A DNA stretch of 6,804 nucleotides, from contig CAYGWQ010000295.1 in the NCBI GenBank assembly GCA_964353465.1, positions 1 through 6,804 of the forward strand, in the 5' to 3' direction. The position numbers and the translations under genes were made by a program. The notes below the pieces were generated by a model. That model did no database searches. It saw only the letters and a list, made by a program, of their open reading frames with translations, and was not told the DNA's origin. Positions 6,245 to 6,804 of the stretch are shown here, piece by piece (the stretch's first letter is position 1; every line of letters begins with the position of its first letter). Origin of the DNA: JAFNAG01 sp964353465 (GTDB lineage Bacteria > Acidobacteriota > UBA6911).

Positions 6245-6804
6245 ATAACAATCCCAGCACAGTAGTGTAAACACCGTGCGGTCAAAACAGCCGATCGGGA
6301 ATCAGGCCGTCGCCACCTTGTCCGAGAGATGGGAACGCACGAGGCGTCGTCGCCTCTCAGCCCGGTTGGCCCCATAAGTTTGCCGGCCCCGTGCACCACC
6401 TATCTACCACAGAAAAGATTCCCGGAGTGAGATCATTTGGAGTCGGGAAGCAATAATCACAGAGACCGCTCTGCAGCGCTGCAGTTGCCGGAGGATGGAC
6501 ATCCGGCTGGGCGGTTGCGGTCGCCGGCTGTGTTGCCGGCTCGCCTGCTGCCGGCATGACAAAATGAGATCCGAACCTCCTCTATTATTATCATAAATAC
6601 CGGACGCACTTGTCGCTGGAGAAGGACGCTCCAGAGCCGAGAGCCATCCAGTCCGCAAGCCTCGGGCCGATGATTGAGTTTTCCGAGGTTGAAGGCCTGC
6701 ACTACGGATACGAACGACGGGCTGCGTGACCTGCCGGCTTCTGCTCGCGTAAAGCTCCAACTGTGCTGCGGCCCTTTACCGTCCCAAGTGTCTGCCGCGC
6801 CAGG
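6245..6804. other. About 560 bases without a supportable gene
   Basis: Both strands have only short frames without recognisable protein features. Visible structure includes a hairpin at 6341-6346/6351-6356 (gaggcg/cgcctc), a perfect 14-base palindrome at 6471-6484 (ctgcagcgctgcag), several gccggc repeats at 6531-6556, and an AT-rich patch at 6581-6600 followed on the minus strand by AGAGGAGG (6576-6583). That patch and purine run look like a promoter or ribosome binding site, but the next ATG (6557) lies too far away and opens only a low-complexity 66-codon frame. No tRNA was seen. The promoter of the RmlC-like gene is probably here but I cannot place it. Confidence 0.5.

Noticed and set aside
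6235..6270. Promoter with TTTACA and TATAGG for the RmlC-like gene
   Set aside because: The -10-like element abuts the ribosome binding site, so transcription would start within it; unlikely to serve this gene.
6357..6557. 66-codon minus-strand frame with a CDYC motif
   Set aside because: Low-complexity beginning and a ribosome binding site about 18 bases away; too weak to call a gene, though noted as a finding.
6404..6760. 118-codon minus-strand frame upstream of the RmlC-like gene
   Set aside because: Arg/Ser/Gln-rich translation without domain features or a good ribosome binding site; competing frames of similar quality overlap it.

Overview
The window is bacterial, with fairly GC-rich DNA, Shine-Dalgarno-led genes, and GTG and TTG starts beside ATG. 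The first ~470 bases carry interspersed short GC hairpins with gggc...gccc and gcccttt/aaagggc cores. From memory this style is common in Acidobacteriota and some other GC-rich environmental phyla, but the window alone does not fix the taxon.

All six supported genes lie on the minus strand, so they are transcribed from right to left. In that order: 6231-6804 holds no gene I can support. 5583-6230 encodes an RmlC-type sugar-nucleotide epimerase family protein with a TTG start behind a strong ribosome binding site. A 292-base gap follows, with a good sigma-70-like promoter at 5391-5419. Then comes a compact five-gene run: AcpS-type phosphopantetheinyl transferase (4898-5290), acetyl-CoA-synthetase-like AMP ligase (3183-4883), a free-standing 83-residue acyl carrier protein (2810-3061), a PLP-dependent alpha-oxoamine synthase very close to 2-amino-3-ketobutyrate CoA ligase (Kbl; 1426-2673), and a ten-helix EamA/DMT exporter (493-1401). 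The run ends in a hairpin over the last stop codon, then the repeat array at 29-470.

The five-gene run reads as a self-contained pathway. AcpS would arm the carrier protein, and the ligase would activate a small carboxylic acid, apparently C2-C3 judging by a retained pocket tryptophan. The acyl group would sit on the carrier (or on CoA), and the Kbl-like enzyme would condense it with glycine or another amino acid, with decarboxylation, to give an amino-ketone. The DMT protein could export the product. Known enzymes of the same fold that use carrier-bound acyl groups are BioF (pimeloyl-ACP), SxtA of saxitoxin synthesis and PigH of prodigiosin synthesis. A Kbl-type enzyme in an operon with its own short-chain ligase, ACP and AcpS is unusual and is the most interesting item here. 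The product is inferred, not shown. The simpler alternative is ordinary acetate/glycine/threonine metabolism with a carrier protein nearby by chance.
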